Positions 16,992 to 24,348 of a DNA stretch of 64,000 bases are shown in pieces (positions within the stretch are counted from its first letter, which is position 1; every line of letters starts with the position of its first letter). The stretch covers positions 495,071-559,070 of the forward strand of contig NZ_FLQT01000003.1 in the NCBI RefSeq assembly GCF_900088125.1, in the 5' to 3' direction. Both the position numbers and the translations under genes were made by a program. This stretch comes from Peptoniphilus pacaensis (GTDB lineage Bacteria; Bacillota; Clostridia; Tissierellales; Peptoniphilaceae). Below the pieces are notes generated by a model. The model was not told the DNA's origin and did no database searches. It saw only the letters and a list, made by a program, of their open reading frames with translations.

Positions 16992-17980
16992 GACACACCT
17001 CCACGCCACTCATAAAAGTCTGCCACCTCATCGACAACTGTCTTGGGCGTGTTAACCGTGCCATTATTTTGATGAACCGGTAATATTCTTTTCCAACCGT
17101 TCACCATGGATTGCTTTAGAACAGCGATCATTTCTTTTTCCGATGAGCCGATTGTCTTTAGCTCCTCAAGAAATATTGGCAATATAGACGGAGTTATAGC
17201 AGCACCTAACTCTTTTCGATAAGCAATAAAGTTAAATAATGCGTCCTGGAGTTCAAAGTTTGAGGTAAAGAAAAATACGAGATTCGTAATTTCATTGTCA
17301 TCTGATTCCTCGTTTTTTTCGACTGAATTAAATTTTTGACTTCCCCCGGCGATTTCTTTATTGGGGTTATTTATACTATGTTTTAGATTAATACTTTCTT
17401 TATCTCTACTTTCTTTATTATATAAAGCAGTCTTTTTGACTGATCTGGTCATTCCGTTTAACTGATTTGGTAATTCAGTTTGACTGATCTGATCATTCGC
17501 TTTGACTGATCTGGTCATTCCTTTTGACTGATCTGGTAATTCATCTTGACTGTATGAATCCTCTGAGCAGTCATTTTGAAGACCCTGTTCATTCATTTTG
17601 ACTTCATCATTTTGTGGCACTGGATCCTCTGGAGCTTGTTCATTTTCACCAAAAACTATTTTTTCGATTGCGTCGTAGTGAAGCTTTAAATATCTCCTTT
17701 GTGGAAAACCGTCGAACTTGACTGAAAGTATTCCCATATCTTCAAATTCTTTAAGTAGCCTGTATTGCTTCGATTGCGAGAAACCGGACATGTTTTCTAT
17801 TGAGCTGACTGTTTGATAAAACCAACCCTCATCGTCGCCTTTTTTAGAAAACATCTCTTCTCCTTCAGCAAGAATGCTAAGAAGATAGGCTCTGTCTAAT
17901 CCGAGAACTTTCAAAACTTTACGATTAATCGCAATAAATCCTGACCACCCAAGAAGAAGTTGTTTTAGGCTATTTTGCAT
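16988..17980 (-). CDS. Replication initiator with winged helix and in-gene iterons
   Basis: This is a 330-residue protein. Residues about 10-110 resemble the helix-turn-helix replisome-organizer domain of phages (YLLSILAEGEEMF; SIENMSGFSQSKQYRLLKEFEDMGILSVKF). The middle (about 125-190) is low-complexity and is encoded by direct DNA repeats. The C-terminal part is DnaD-like in position and helical character. It is followed by the loader gene with a 4-base overlap. The initiator probably binds the repeats inside its own gene, as in several lactococcal and staphylococcal phages. ATG 17980 is set by GGAGG 9 bases upstream. Confidence 0.72.
   Translation of the reverse strand: MQNSLKQLLLGWSGFIAINRKVLKVLGLDRAYLLSILAEGEEMFSKKGDDEGWFYQTVSSIENMSGFSQSKQYRLLKEFEDMGILSVKFDGFPQRRYLKLHYDAIEKIVFGENEQAPEDPVPQNDEVKMNEQGLQNDCSEDSYSQDELPDQSKGMTRSVKANDQISQTELPNQLNGMTRSVKKTALYNKESRDKESINLKHSINNPNKEIAGGSQKFNSVEKNEESDDNEITNLVFFFTSNFELQDALFNFIAYRKELGAAITPSILPIFLEELKTIGSSEKEMIAVLKQSMVNGWKRILPVHQNNGTVNTPKTVVDEVADFYEWRGGVS
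17435..17544 (-). repeat. Five 22-bp iterons, candidate replication origin
   Basis: Five head-to-tail 22-base units start at 17435, 17457, 17479, 17501 and 17523. The plus-strand consensus is TTTGACTGATCTGGTCATTC with two variable bases after it. Partial units follow up to about 17610. The period is not a multiple of three, so successive units are read in different frames and selection must act on DNA. An origin bound by the initiator encoded by the same gene is the simplest reading. Confidence 0.8.
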
Positions 17981-17994
17981 ATACAAGATCCTCC

Positions 17995-18315
17995 TTAAAA
18001 AACGAAAGATCTTTCTAATTCTTCCGCAAACTCTATAAGATCATCAGGCTGTTTACAGTGCAAGAATCTCCACTCTCGAAATTCCTTTGTTGAAATCAAT
18101 CCGTATTCAACAGCTTCATTTATCGTGGCTAAAGCATCTGAATAGCTTTCGTACCACTTATAAACGTTATAGTCATCTGTATAAAACCACGTTTTACTTT
18201 CTCCGGGCATCATAATCTTTTCGACCGAATCATCAATTATTAGTCTCTCAATAGTAACGTCACCATAATCGATTGAATCCCAGTTTATTAAGTCATTTAA
18301 ACAATATGCTTTCAT
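17995..18315 (-). CDS. Hypothetical protein of the early phage-like block
   Basis: This 106-residue acidic, aromatic-rich protein (CLNDLINWDSIDYGDVTIERL; WFYTDDYNVYKWYESY) has no recognised family. TGGAGG precedes the ATG at 18315, which overlaps the stop of the upstream 63-residue gene by 3 bases. It lies between the excisionase-like gene and the initiator, in the part of phage-like elements that usually carries small host-takeover or control proteins. No membrane segment is evident. Confidence 0.55.
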   Translation of the reverse strand: MKAYCLNDLINWDSIDYGDVTIERLIIDDSVEKIMMPGESKTWFYTDDYNVYKWYESYSDALATINEAVEYGLISTKEFREWRFLHCKQPDDLIEFAEELERSFVF

Positions 18316-18503
18316 ATGACTTCCTCCAATTCATTCAAAGTCCTCCGGCACATGTCACGTGTCTCAATAAGGCTCTTTATAATATCTTCATTCCAATTGC
18401 ATTTGCACTTGTCGTTAAGGGCGAGATCGACAGCGAAAATAACGCTAACCAGTTTTAGTCTTATATAGTTCGCTCTTTCTTTTGAGGTTACTACCATAGC
18501 CAA
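18312..18503 (-). CDS. Small hypothetical helical protein
   Basis: This 63-residue protein, probably all helical, contains two closely spaced cysteines (KCKC near residues 32-34) and one more near 49. It is flanked by genes 3 bases away or overlapping on each side (ATGA overlap downstream), so it is part of the same early transcript. Its ribosome site is weak, and translation may depend on coupling to the upstream gene. No family is recognised. Confidence 0.5.
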   Translation of the reverse strand: MAMVVTSKERANYIRLKLVSVIFAVDLALNDKCKCNWNEDIIKSLIETRDMCRRTLNELEEVI

Positions 18504-18506
18504 CCA

Positions 18507-18752
18507 CTATCTTTCCAAGTAGTCATTTAGAGCTTTTTTCGTGATAATTCTCTTTTGTGGTGTCACTTGCTTATAATCAAGTTCTCCACTTTCCATGAGG
18601 CGGTATAGCTGAGTCCTTCCGATACCGCTATATCTAGCAGCTTCTTTTACGGACAAACCATATTTGTTATTTTCAACTAATAGATTTTCTATATTTTGTA
18701 ATTGCTTTTTAACTTCATTAAATCCAACGTCATTCAATGTAACTGCTTCCAT
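18507..18752 (-). CDS. Excisionase-like helix-turn-helix protein
   Basis: This 81-residue protein has a MerR/excisionase-type winged helix-turn-helix at residues about 32-80 (GLSVKEAARYSGIGRTQLYRLMESGELDYKQV then RIITKKALNDYLER). This is the usual form of small Xis-like or DNA-binding proteins of integrative elements. An AAGGAG ribosome site precedes ATG 18752. It is the second gene of the rightward-divergent early operon starting with the Cro-like gene and is the only clear Xis candidate for the tyrosine integrase. Confidence 0.72.
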   Translation of the reverse strand: MEAVTLNDVGFNEVKKQLQNIENLLVENNKYGLSVKEAARYSGIGRTQLYRLMESGELDYKQVTPQKRIITKKALNDYLER

Positions 18753-18868
18753 ATTTAACTCCTTATTTGTCGTTGTTTAGCATAAAACAACATAGTGATT
18801 TAACAATAATTTCAACTCGGTAACGCCAAAAAAGAATTAAGAAAAATGTACATCTTATTTTGCAATCC

Positions 18869-18884
18869 GTTCTATATATCGAAC
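18869..18884. promoter_or_regulatory. Repressor operator copy at the end of the cro-like gene
   Basis: GTTCTATATATCGAAC is a near-perfect palindrome matching the operators at 19108, 19159 and 19199. It overlaps the stop codon of the Cro-like gene and lies upstream of the excisionase-like gene, so repressor bound here could block read-through into the early genes. Confidence 0.65.
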
Positions 18885-19087
18885 TTTTGCAGTAAAAAAT
18901 ATTCTGTCACATCAGAAATACCTAAAATGTAGGATATCTTTAGGATTTCACTTGTTTTAAACTCTGTTAAACCATTTAATTTATTGGACAGTGTACTTAC
19001 AGGAATTCCTGTATTTTTAGACAACGAACGAATGGTAAATCCCTTTTCAGCCATTAGTCCTTTTAATTTATTGTAGGATACTTCCAT
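18872..19087 (-). CDS. Cro-like transcriptional repressor
   Basis: This 71-residue HTH_XRE protein (LKGLMAEKGFTIRSLSKNTGIPVSTLSNKLNG, residues about 7-38) is read divergently from the S24-type repressor gene, the layout of a lambdoid cI/cro switch. AAAGGAGG lies 8 bases before ATG 19087, so the longer upstream frame to 19129 is rejected: it would begin inside an operator. It should repress the repressor promoter and allow the early genes to run. Confidence 0.8.
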   Translation of the reverse strand: MEVSYNKLKGLMAEKGFTIRSLSKNTGIPVSTLSNKLNGLTEFKTSEILKISYILGISDVTEYFLLQKFDI

Positions 19088-19107
19088 AATATTTCCTCCT
19101 TTGGACA

Positions 19108-19123
19108 GTTCTATATCTCGAAC
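19108..19123. promoter_or_regulatory. Repressor operator downstream of the cro promoter
   Basis: GTTCTATATCTCGAAC shares the consensus GTTCTATATNTCGAAC with the site at 18869. It lies between the -10 box (19132-19137) and the start of the Cro-like gene on the minus strand, a blocking position for the early promoter. Confidence 0.7.
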
Positions 19124-19131
19124 ATGCATTT

Positions 19132-19160
19132 ATATTAGCAATGCTATAATTAAATGTCAA
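19132..19160 (-). promoter_or_regulatory. Promoter of the cro-like/early operon
   Basis: On the minus strand a perfect TTGACA (19155-19160) is separated by 17 bases from TAATAT (19132-19137). The -35 box touches the operator at 19159-19174, so the S24-type repressor probably shuts this promoter. Confidence 0.78.
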
Positions 19161-19214
19161 CCTATATTTCGAACTTTTTTCTTTTTATTACGTGCAACGA
19201 TTGAAATTTCGAAC
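19159..19214. promoter_or_regulatory. Two operator copies between the divergent promoters
   Basis: The half-palindromic sites AACCTATATTTCGAAC (19159-19174) and GATTGAAATTTCGAAC (19199-19214) share the right half ATNTCGAAC with the two better sites. The first touches the -35 of the early promoter and the second covers the -35 of the repressor promoter. The weaker match of these copies would give graded binding, as in cI/cro control regions. Confidence 0.65.
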
Positions 19215-19229
19215 ACCCTTTGATAGACT
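19201..19229 (+). promoter_or_regulatory. Promoter of the S24-type repressor gene
   Basis: TTGAAA at 19201-19206 is separated by 17 bases from TAGACT at 19224-19229, which is preceded by TG. Transcription would start about 15 bases before the ribosome site AGGAGG ahead of ATG 19251. Confidence 0.55.
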
Positions 19230-19250
19230 ATATGTACAGGAGGTTGTTAG

Positions 19251-19883
19251 ATGAAAAAACAAGAAAATCTAAAAAACTTTGGTGCCAGAGTTAAAAAGGC
19301 TAGGCTCTCCAAAGACTGGTCTCAGGAAGAACTCGCTAATAAACTTGGTACTAGTAAAAGTGTTATCTCCGGATATGAGTCTGGACGTAATGATCCAGCA
19401 TACTCTATGGCACTTAAAATAGCCGAGAAATTAAATGTTTCTATAAACTGGCTCTTCTATGGCAATGAAGACTTTAATAATATTACTAATGCCATAAATC
19501 CACCTTCCACGAAGCAATACCCTTTAATAGGAACCATTGCTGCAGGTGTACCAGTTTTAGCTGAAGAGAATATAGAAGAATATATTAGCCTAGATAAAAA
19601 AATCAACGCCGATTTTTGTCTTAGAGTCTCTGGTGACTCAATGGTGCTTTCTTACATTTTTGATGGTGATATAGTCTTTATTAGGCAGCAACCTGACGTC
19701 GAAAATGGCGAAATCGCTGCTGTTCTTATCGATGACTCTGCGACATTGAAGAAGGTCTACAAGCATGGAAATGATGTAGTTGAACTTCGAGCAGAAAACC
19801 CAAAGTATAAACCTATGCTTTTTGATAACCACTCAAACATTTCAATTATTGGTAAAGCTGTTTATAAATTAAGTAAGATATAA
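19251..19883 (+). CDS. CI/LexA-like repressor with S24 self-cleaving domain
   Basis: This is a 210-residue repressor with an N-terminal XRE helix-turn-helix (residues about 10-65, WSQEELANKLGTSKSVISGYESGRN) and a C-terminal S24 peptidase domain. The Ala-Gly cleavage site lies in GTIAAGVPV (near residue 97), the nucleophile Ser in RVSGDSM (near 128) and the Lys in ATLKKVY (near 166). RecA-driven self-cleavage would release the early genes, so the element is probably induced by DNA damage. It faces the Cro-like gene, with four shared operators between and around them. Confidence 0.9.
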   Translation: MKKQENLKNFGARVKKARLSKDWSQEELANKLGTSKSVISGYESGRNDPAYSMALKIAEKLNVSINWLFYGNEDFNNITNAINPPSTKQYPLIGTIAAGVPVLAEENIEEYISLDKKINADFCLRVSGDSMVLSYIFDGDIVFIRQQPDVENGEIAAVLIDDSATLKKVYKHGNDVVELRAENPKYKPMLFDNHSNISIIGKAVYKLSKI

Positions 19884-19909
19884 CTGATTTATAGTAAGTA
19901 AATAAAAAA

Positions 19910-19933
19910 GCCTCCAGTCGACTGACTGGAGGC
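19910..19933 (+). terminator. Strong hairpin after the repressor gene
   Basis: GCCTCCAGTC (19910-19919) pairs perfectly with GACTGGAGGC (19924-19933) around a 4-base loop. It has an A run before it and no T run after it on the plus strand, so it is a better terminator in the minus direction. A second inverted pair (AGGCAAGCACCTTCGCATGA with TCATGCGAAAGTGCCT, about 19930-19990) surrounds it. Confidence 0.5.
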
Positions 19934-20036
19934 AAGCACCTTCGCATGAAGGTACTGGTGACACATTTATCTTATCATGCGAAAGTGCCTATATCAAGAT
20001 TTGTAAGACTTTACTTTCTAGATATGAGGTGACATT

Positions 20037-21203
20037 ATGAAAAAAATCAAAAGAGCCAATGGTGACGGAAGTATCTGGACAGAAATACGCAATGGACGAG
20101 TTTATTATCGTGGAGCTGCCACAATTGAAGTAGATAATAATGGTAAAGCAATTAGAAAAACCGTCGGCGGGTATGATCGTCAAACAGTCGTCAAAAAGCT
20201 ACGAGAATTTCAGGTCTTAGCAGATAAAAATATTCTTATCGAACCTTCAGATGAAGTTTTCGCAGACTATTTTAAACACTGGATCTTTTCTTCCAAAAAA
20301 GAAAAAATTATGCCAACAAGTTTTCAAAAATATGAAACGGAATATAGATTACGAATTAAAAATTCTACACTTGCTAAAATCAAAATGAAAGACTTAAAAG
20401 CAACTCACCTACAATACCACTTTGATGATTTACAAAAAAAATATCCACTCCCCACAATACAAAAAAACTATAGAATTATAAAGCATTGTCTTGACTTCGC
20501 AATGAATCATGAAGATATTTATAAAAATCCTATTGCCTCAGTCATGATACCGAAACGCAATTCGAAAATAAAGAAGCGATCTATGCCTATGACGGCAGAA
20601 CAACAAAAAAAATTTGTTTCCAATTTAAAAAACACTTCTCTAGATAATTTCATTTATATGTCGCTTGCTACTGGTGGTCGTCTTGCCGAAATTACAGCAC
20701 TAACTTGGGAAGACTATACTGGACACTCTATTATAATCAATAAACAATATAGAAAAAGTGCTGAGATTAAGGAAAATGGAGAAAAAACCTGGCACAGAGA
20801 AATAAGCGTTCCCAAAAGCGATACCAGTATACGAGAAATACCGGTTACAGATACTACTATAAAAATGTTAGATCGCCAAAAGGAAATTACCTTAAATTTA
20901 AAACGGGACTCTGACCATTTTATAGACCGGAATTTAATCTTCCCAGACGATAAGGGAAATTATATTGAAAGCAAGCGTCCCACAAGAAGAGTTAAAACAA
21001 TTTGCGAAAGTATCAATCTACCTACTTTTACATTCCATGAGCTTCGCCATAGTTATGCTACTAGGCTTTATGAACAAGGCGTTCCTGTTCGAACTATTCA
21101 ATTGCTGTTGGGACATTATGATATACGAACAACGGAAATTTATGTAACAGTATTAGATGATTCTAAAAAATCGGCAGTCGATTTATTAGACGGCATTATA
21201 TGA
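20037..21203 (+). CDS. int: Tyrosine-type site-specific integrase
   Basis: This 388-residue phage-type integrase has an N-terminal arm-binding domain (to about 60), a core-binding SAM-like domain (about 65-165) and the catalytic domain. Catalytic residues are visible: Arg in TGGRLAEIT (near 217), HELRHSYATRL (His/Arg near 325-330), LLGHYD and the nucleophile Tyr in TEIYVTV near residue 370. The GAGGTGA ribosome site precedes ATG 20037. The gene points at the ssrA 3' end 140 bases away, so it most likely integrates and, with the Xis-like protein, excises this element there. Confidence 0.93.
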   Translation: MKKIKRANGDGSIWTEIRNGRVYYRGAATIEVDNNGKAIRKTVGGYDRQTVVKKLREFQVLADKNILIEPSDEVFADYFKHWIFSSKKEKIMPTSFQKYETEYRLRIKNSTLAKIKMKDLKATHLQYHFDDLQKKYPLPTIQKNYRIIKHCLDFAMNHEDIYKNPIASVMIPKRNSKIKKRSMPMTAEQQKKFVSNLKNTSLDNFIYMSLATGGRLAEITALTWEDYTGHSIIINKQYRKSAEIKENGEKTWHREISVPKSDTSIREIPVTDTTIKMLDRQKEITLNLKRDSDHFIDRNLIFPDDKGNYIESKRPTRRVKTICESINLPTFTFHELRHSYATRLYEQGVPVRTIQLLLGHYDIRTTEIYVTVLDDSKKSAVDLLDGII

Positions 21204-21215
21204 AACTATGCTTTC

Positions 21216-21330
21216 AGTGTGCAACGGAGTGTGCAACCGGTCGGGATTATTTAAGACAAAATGAAAGCCATTTGCAATTCCGAAAACAGCAAATGGCTTA
21301 AATATGCGGTTTCAAGATTATTTGAAACCG
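21216..21330. other. Candidate integrase arm sites and inverted repeats next to ssrA
   Basis: AGTGTGCAAC occurs twice, at 21216-21225 and 21228-21237, 12 bases apart. Two inverted repeats follow: AAGCCATTTGC (21265-21275) with GCAAATGGCTT (21289-21299), and CGGTTTCAA (21307-21315) with TTGAAACCG (21322-21330). The direct repeats may be arm-type integrase sites, and the hairpins may end the tmRNA transcript or the integrase transcript. Together they occupy the space between integrase and attachment gene. Confidence 0.5.
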
Positions 21331-21342
21331 TTTGAAATGGTA

Positions 21343-21693
21343 TGGTGGAGACGGCGGGGGTCGAACCCGCGTCCGAGAACTCTTCCACCGAGGTTTCTCC
21401 AAGCTCAGTTTTTCTTTAAATTTCCCTTAGAGCGGTAAGAAAAACAAAAGGCCGCTAAAAGGTAGCTTCATTAATTCCGGCATCGGGGCAAAGCTTGACC
21501 GACGACGTTTCACCACTGATTTGACACTTCCCTAAGCCGTGGTCCTCTTAGTTCCGTGGGTAGCGTAGTTTACGCTGCCAGTGCTAAATTATTTTCGTTA
21601 GCATTTAATTTTTTGAGCCATTTTTACGTTGCCTGACTCATCAACGGCTTGCTACCTCGGGTTCCGAATCCCCGTCGAAGCCATTTCGTCCCC
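21343..21693 (-). ncRNA. ssrA: Transfer-messenger RNA (tmRNA)
   Basis: This is a 351-base tmRNA. The 5' end GGGGACG pairs with CGUCUCC before ACCA at the 3' end to form the tRNA-like acceptor stem, and the T-arm reads GCGGGTTCGACCCCCGC. The tag frame (21570-21602) encodes ANENNLALAA followed by TAA. The RNA frees ribosomes stalled on broken mRNA and marks the product for proteolysis. CCA is encoded. The 3' end is the likely integration site of the adjacent element, which regenerates an intact gene. Confidence 0.96.
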
Positions 21694-21706
21694 GTAGGTA
21701 TCTTCT

Positions 21707-21735
21707 AGCCTATCGTTTTTGGCGCCCAATGTCAA
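21707..21735 (-). promoter_or_regulatory. Promoter of ssrA
   Basis: On the minus strand TTGACA (21730-21735) and TAGGCT (21707-21712) are 17 bases apart. Transcription would start within about 10 bases of the mature tmRNA 5' end at 21693. Confidence 0.75.
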
Positions 21736-21745
21736 TTCTATCGGC

Positions 21746-21771
21746 AAAAAAGACCCGGCGGGTGCCGAGCC
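21746..21771 (-). terminator. Terminator of the ABC exporter operon
   Basis: On the minus strand GGCTCGGC and GCCGGGTC form an 8-bp stem with a 4-base loop, followed by TTTTTT, a few bases after the stop codon at 21777. It separates the ABC operon from the ssrA promoter. Confidence 0.75.
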
Positions 21772-21776
21772 TTTGC

Positions 21777-23537
21777 TTATTCTGCCGATTCGAAATTTTC
21801 CACCAAGTCGCCGCCCTTGGTGTAAAGGTAGTAGTACAGGCCTTTCTTCGCCATAAGGGCGCGGTGATCGCCCTGTTCCACAATGCCTCTATCCTTCTCC
21901 ATGACGAGGATGGTATCCGCCGCTTCCACGGTGGAGAGGCGGTGGGCGATGGTGATGGTGGTGCGCCCTTTGGTCAGCTCGTCCAATGAGTTTTGGATGA
22001 TCATTTCGCTTTCGTTATCCAGAGCCGAGGTGGCCTCGTCCAAAATCAGGATGGCCGGATTTTTCAAGAAGACCCGGGCGATGGAGATCCGCTGTTTCTG
22101 TCCGCCGGAAAGCTTCACGCCCTTCTCCCCTACGTGGGTCTTAAAGCCCTTTTCCAAAGCCATGATGAAGTCGTAGGCATTGGCCAGCTTCGCCGCCTCC
22201 ATAACCTCAGCGTCGGTAGCGTCGGGGCGGCCGTAGCGAATATTTTCCATGATATTCGTGTTAAAGAGATACACGTCCTGTTGCACCATGCCGATGTGGT
22301 TGCGCAGGCTTTCCAGTTTTAGATCCCGCACGTCGTGACCATCCACCTTCACCGCGCCTCGATCCACGTCATAGAAGCGGGGAATGAGATTGCAGATGGT
22401 GGTCTTGCCCGCGCCGGAGGGGCCGACGAGGGCCACGTTTTCGCCGGGGGCGACGTGAAGGCTGAAATCCTTCAGCACTTGGGTCTTGCCTTCGTAGGCG
22501 AAGTCCACGGAGTCGAAGAGGATGTCCCCTTCGGGATTTTTTAATTCCGCGGCGTCTTTCTTGTCCTTGATTTCGCTTTCGATGGACATAATATCACGGA
22601 AGCGCTCGATGCCCGTGGTGCCCTTTTGGAAGGTTTCAGTGAAGTCGATGATGCGGCGCACGGAAGCCACCATGGTAGTGACATACATTATATAGACGAT
22701 CATGTCCCCGGGGAGGATTTCCCCGGCCATCATGCATCGGCCGCCGGCGATGATGACGATCAGGTACATGATACCGTCGAAGTTTCGCGTCACGGCGTTA
22801 AAGCCCGCCATAGCCTTGTAGTATTCCCGCTTGGTTTCCAAGAAGCGTTGGTTTTCGTTTTCGAAGCGCTCCTTCTCCATGTCTTCGTTGGCGAAGGATT
22901 TCGTCACCCGTATGCCGGAGATGGAATCTTCGATGGTGGCGTTTAAATCCCCCATCATGGCCCGCTGCTTCCGCTGAGCGGCGAGCATGCGCAGGCGAAA
23001 TTTTCGCGCCGCAATGAGCATAAGGGGAATCATGAGATAGAGGATCAGGGTGAGCTTCAAATGAACCGACGCCAGGATCAGGAAGGTCGCCGTCACTTTT
23101 ACCAGGAAGATAAAGTATTCTTCCGGGGCGTGGTGGGAAAATTCCGTAATGTCGAATAGGTCGTTGGTGATGCGGCTCATGATCTGGCCCACCTGGGTAT
23201 CGTTGTAGAAGGATGCGCTCAGGGTCTGCAGGTGATTGTACACGTCCCGGCGCATGTCTTTTTCGATCTTCGCCCCCATCATGTGGCCGATATTGGTCAT
23301 GTAGTAGGCGGCCACGATTTCCACGGCCTTAATGGCGAAAAACAATATGGCCAGCCGCCCGATGAGGCCCGGGGTGATCAGGTGAATATCTTTCGAACCC
23401 AGATTGGTCATGTGGCGCAGAATCACCGGCAGGACGATTTCCGTCACAGTGGTGAATCCCGCGCAGAGCAGGTCGGTAAATAATATGCCTTTGTAATTTG
23501 CAAAATAGGGTTTGACCACGTCAAACTTTTTAAACAA
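21777..23537 (-). CDS. ABC exporter, fused permease/ATPase (MsbA-like)
   Basis: This is a 586-residue half-transporter with six membrane helices in residues about 15-310. The ATPase shows Walker A GPSGAGKTT, signature LSGGQKQRISIAR and Walker B ILILDEATSALD. It probably acts as a homodimer exporting a lipid or drug; the substrate cannot be told from sequence. It is the last gene of a five-gene minus-strand operon and starts 16 bases after the TraX gene. GC-rich codon use marks it as backbone, in contrast to the AT-rich ABC genes at 3.7-7.3 kb. Confidence 0.88.
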   Translation of the reverse strand: MFKKFDVVKPYFANYKGILFTDLLCAGFTTVTEIVLPVILRHMTNLGSKDIHLITPGLIGRLAILFFAIKAVEIVAAYYMTNIGHMMGAKIEKDMRRDVYNHLQTLSASFYNDTQVGQIMSRITNDLFDITEFSHHAPEEYFIFLVKVTATFLILASVHLKLTLILYLMIPLMLIAARKFRLRMLAAQRKQRAMMGDLNATIEDSISGIRVTKSFANEDMEKERFENENQRFLETKREYYKAMAGFNAVTRNFDGIMYLIVIIAGGRCMMAGEILPGDMIVYIMYVTTMVASVRRIIDFTETFQKGTTGIERFRDIMSIESEIKDKKDAAELKNPEGDILFDSVDFAYEGKTQVLKDFSLHVAPGENVALVGPSGAGKTTICNLIPRFYDVDRGAVKVDGHDVRDLKLESLRNHIGMVQQDVYLFNTNIMENIRYGRPDATDAEVMEAAKLANAYDFIMALEKGFKTHVGEKGVKLSGGQKQRISIARVFLKNPAILILDEATSALDNESEMIIQNSLDELTKGRTTITIAHRLSTVEAADTILVMEKDRGIVEQGDHRALMAKKGLYYYLYTKGGDLVENFESAE

Positions 23538-23553
23538 GAATGAACTCCTTTCG

Positions 23554-24348
23554 TTATATCCAAAGAGACAGCAGGTAAAGGGCCAAGAGATGGGCGGGAT
23601 AGAAAATATAGAAGAACCAGCGCCCGCCTCTGCCCCGCTTGCCGTTGTACTGATAGATCAGGGGCAGGGACAGATAGACCGTGCCGTAAAGGGGCGCCTC
23701 GAATAAAAAGGCGATAAGGCCCATGAGCATGGTGCGGCGGCGGTTGTTAAAGACCAGAAAAAATAAAACCATGGCCACGATGCCGCTGGCGCCGTAATCG
23801 AATCTTAAAAATTCCGCGATGACGGCCGTGGCGATAAAGGTGCAGGTGGCCACAAGGCGCTTCCGCTTGCCCTCGCCGTCGAGGATTTTTTTCATGGCCG
23901 CGATGGTAATGGCTCCCAGGGCCAATTCAAAGAATACATTTTGATGGTCCCAATAAAAAACCTGGCCGAAGAGCCCCAAGTCGAAGGGCACTTCGGAAAG
24001 AAAAGCGAAGAGCAAGAGCCGCTGAATTTGTTTTTTAAAGTCCCCGCTGAGCAACACGCCCTGGACGAGAAAAAAGCAGAAGATGGGAAAGGCGATGCGC
24101 CCGGCCAAAGTCGCGATGGTGGCGAGAAGGCTCGCCGTCGGAATGCCCCACAAAACGGGAATCCCCCACGACGTCGTAACGCCCGTCGGCATAAAGCCCA
24201 GGCTGTTTAATGCCACGCCCTGGCTCAGGTGGTCGAAAAACATCAACACACAGGCGATCATCTTCAGGGCGTTGCCGGAAAGGCCCTTTTCCCTGTGCCA
24301 CGAGGCCAGAAGGCTTTCCCTTGCCTCCGGCGTCAGGAGTCTATTCAT
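23554..24348 (-). CDS. TraX family membrane protein
   Basis: This 264-residue membrane protein has about seven hydrophobic segments. The pattern GNALKMIACVLMFFDHLSQG near residues 24-43, with GRIAFPIFCFFLVQGV at about 87, is the TraX family mark. TraX of the F plasmid acetylates pilin, but chromosomal Firmicute members are common and have no proven role; they look like acyltransferase-3-type proteins. The start overlaps the CDF gene by 8 bases. It is not linked to any conjugation gene here. Confidence 0.8.
   Translation of the reverse strand: MNRLLTPEARESLLASWHREKGLSGNALKMIACVLMFFDHLSQGVALNSLGFMPTGVTTSWGIPVLWGIPTASLLATIATLAGRIAFPIFCFFLVQGVLLSGDFKKQIQRLLLFAFLSEVPFDLGLFGQVFYWDHQNVFFELALGAITIAAMKKILDGEGKRKRLVATCTFIATAVIAEFLRFDYGASGIVAMVLFFLVFNNRRRTMLMGLIAFLFEAPLYGTVYLSLPLIYQYNGKRGRGGRWFFYIFYPAHLLALYLLSLWI

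Larger units (their letters stand above)
1..21342. mobile_element. ICE/prophage hybrid integrated at the 3' end of the tmRNA gene (left end outside window)
   Basis: A tyrosine integrase lies 140 bases from the 3' end of ssrA, a common integration site for phages and ICEs in Firmicutes. The AT-rich region to its left carries a phage-like repressor/Cro switch, a helicase loader, an iteron initiator, a DUF1492 regulator, DUF3801/PcfB-like and VirD4/TraG conjugation genes and a surface protein. To the right of the tmRNA, composition rises and housekeeping genes begin. No second copy of the ssrA 3' end was seen in the window, so the far attachment site must lie to the left of base 1. Confidence 0.8.

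Noticed and set aside
17435-17544. CRISPR array
   Set aside because: Repeats are contiguous 22-mers without unique spacers and lie inside a coding gene. No CRISPR array or cas gene was seen anywhere in the window.
18829-18850. Second transposon end, because AAAAAAGAATTAAGAA recurs here and at 10384
   Set aside because: Only about 16 AT-rich bases match, no gene is interrupted at 18830 and no recombinase-side sequence continues. Chance similarity is likelier.
23554-24348. TraX gene as sign of a conjugative element on the chromosome
   Set aside because: It is embedded in an operon of backbone genes with backbone composition and no other transfer genes. TraX-like proteins are common on Firmicute chromosomes.
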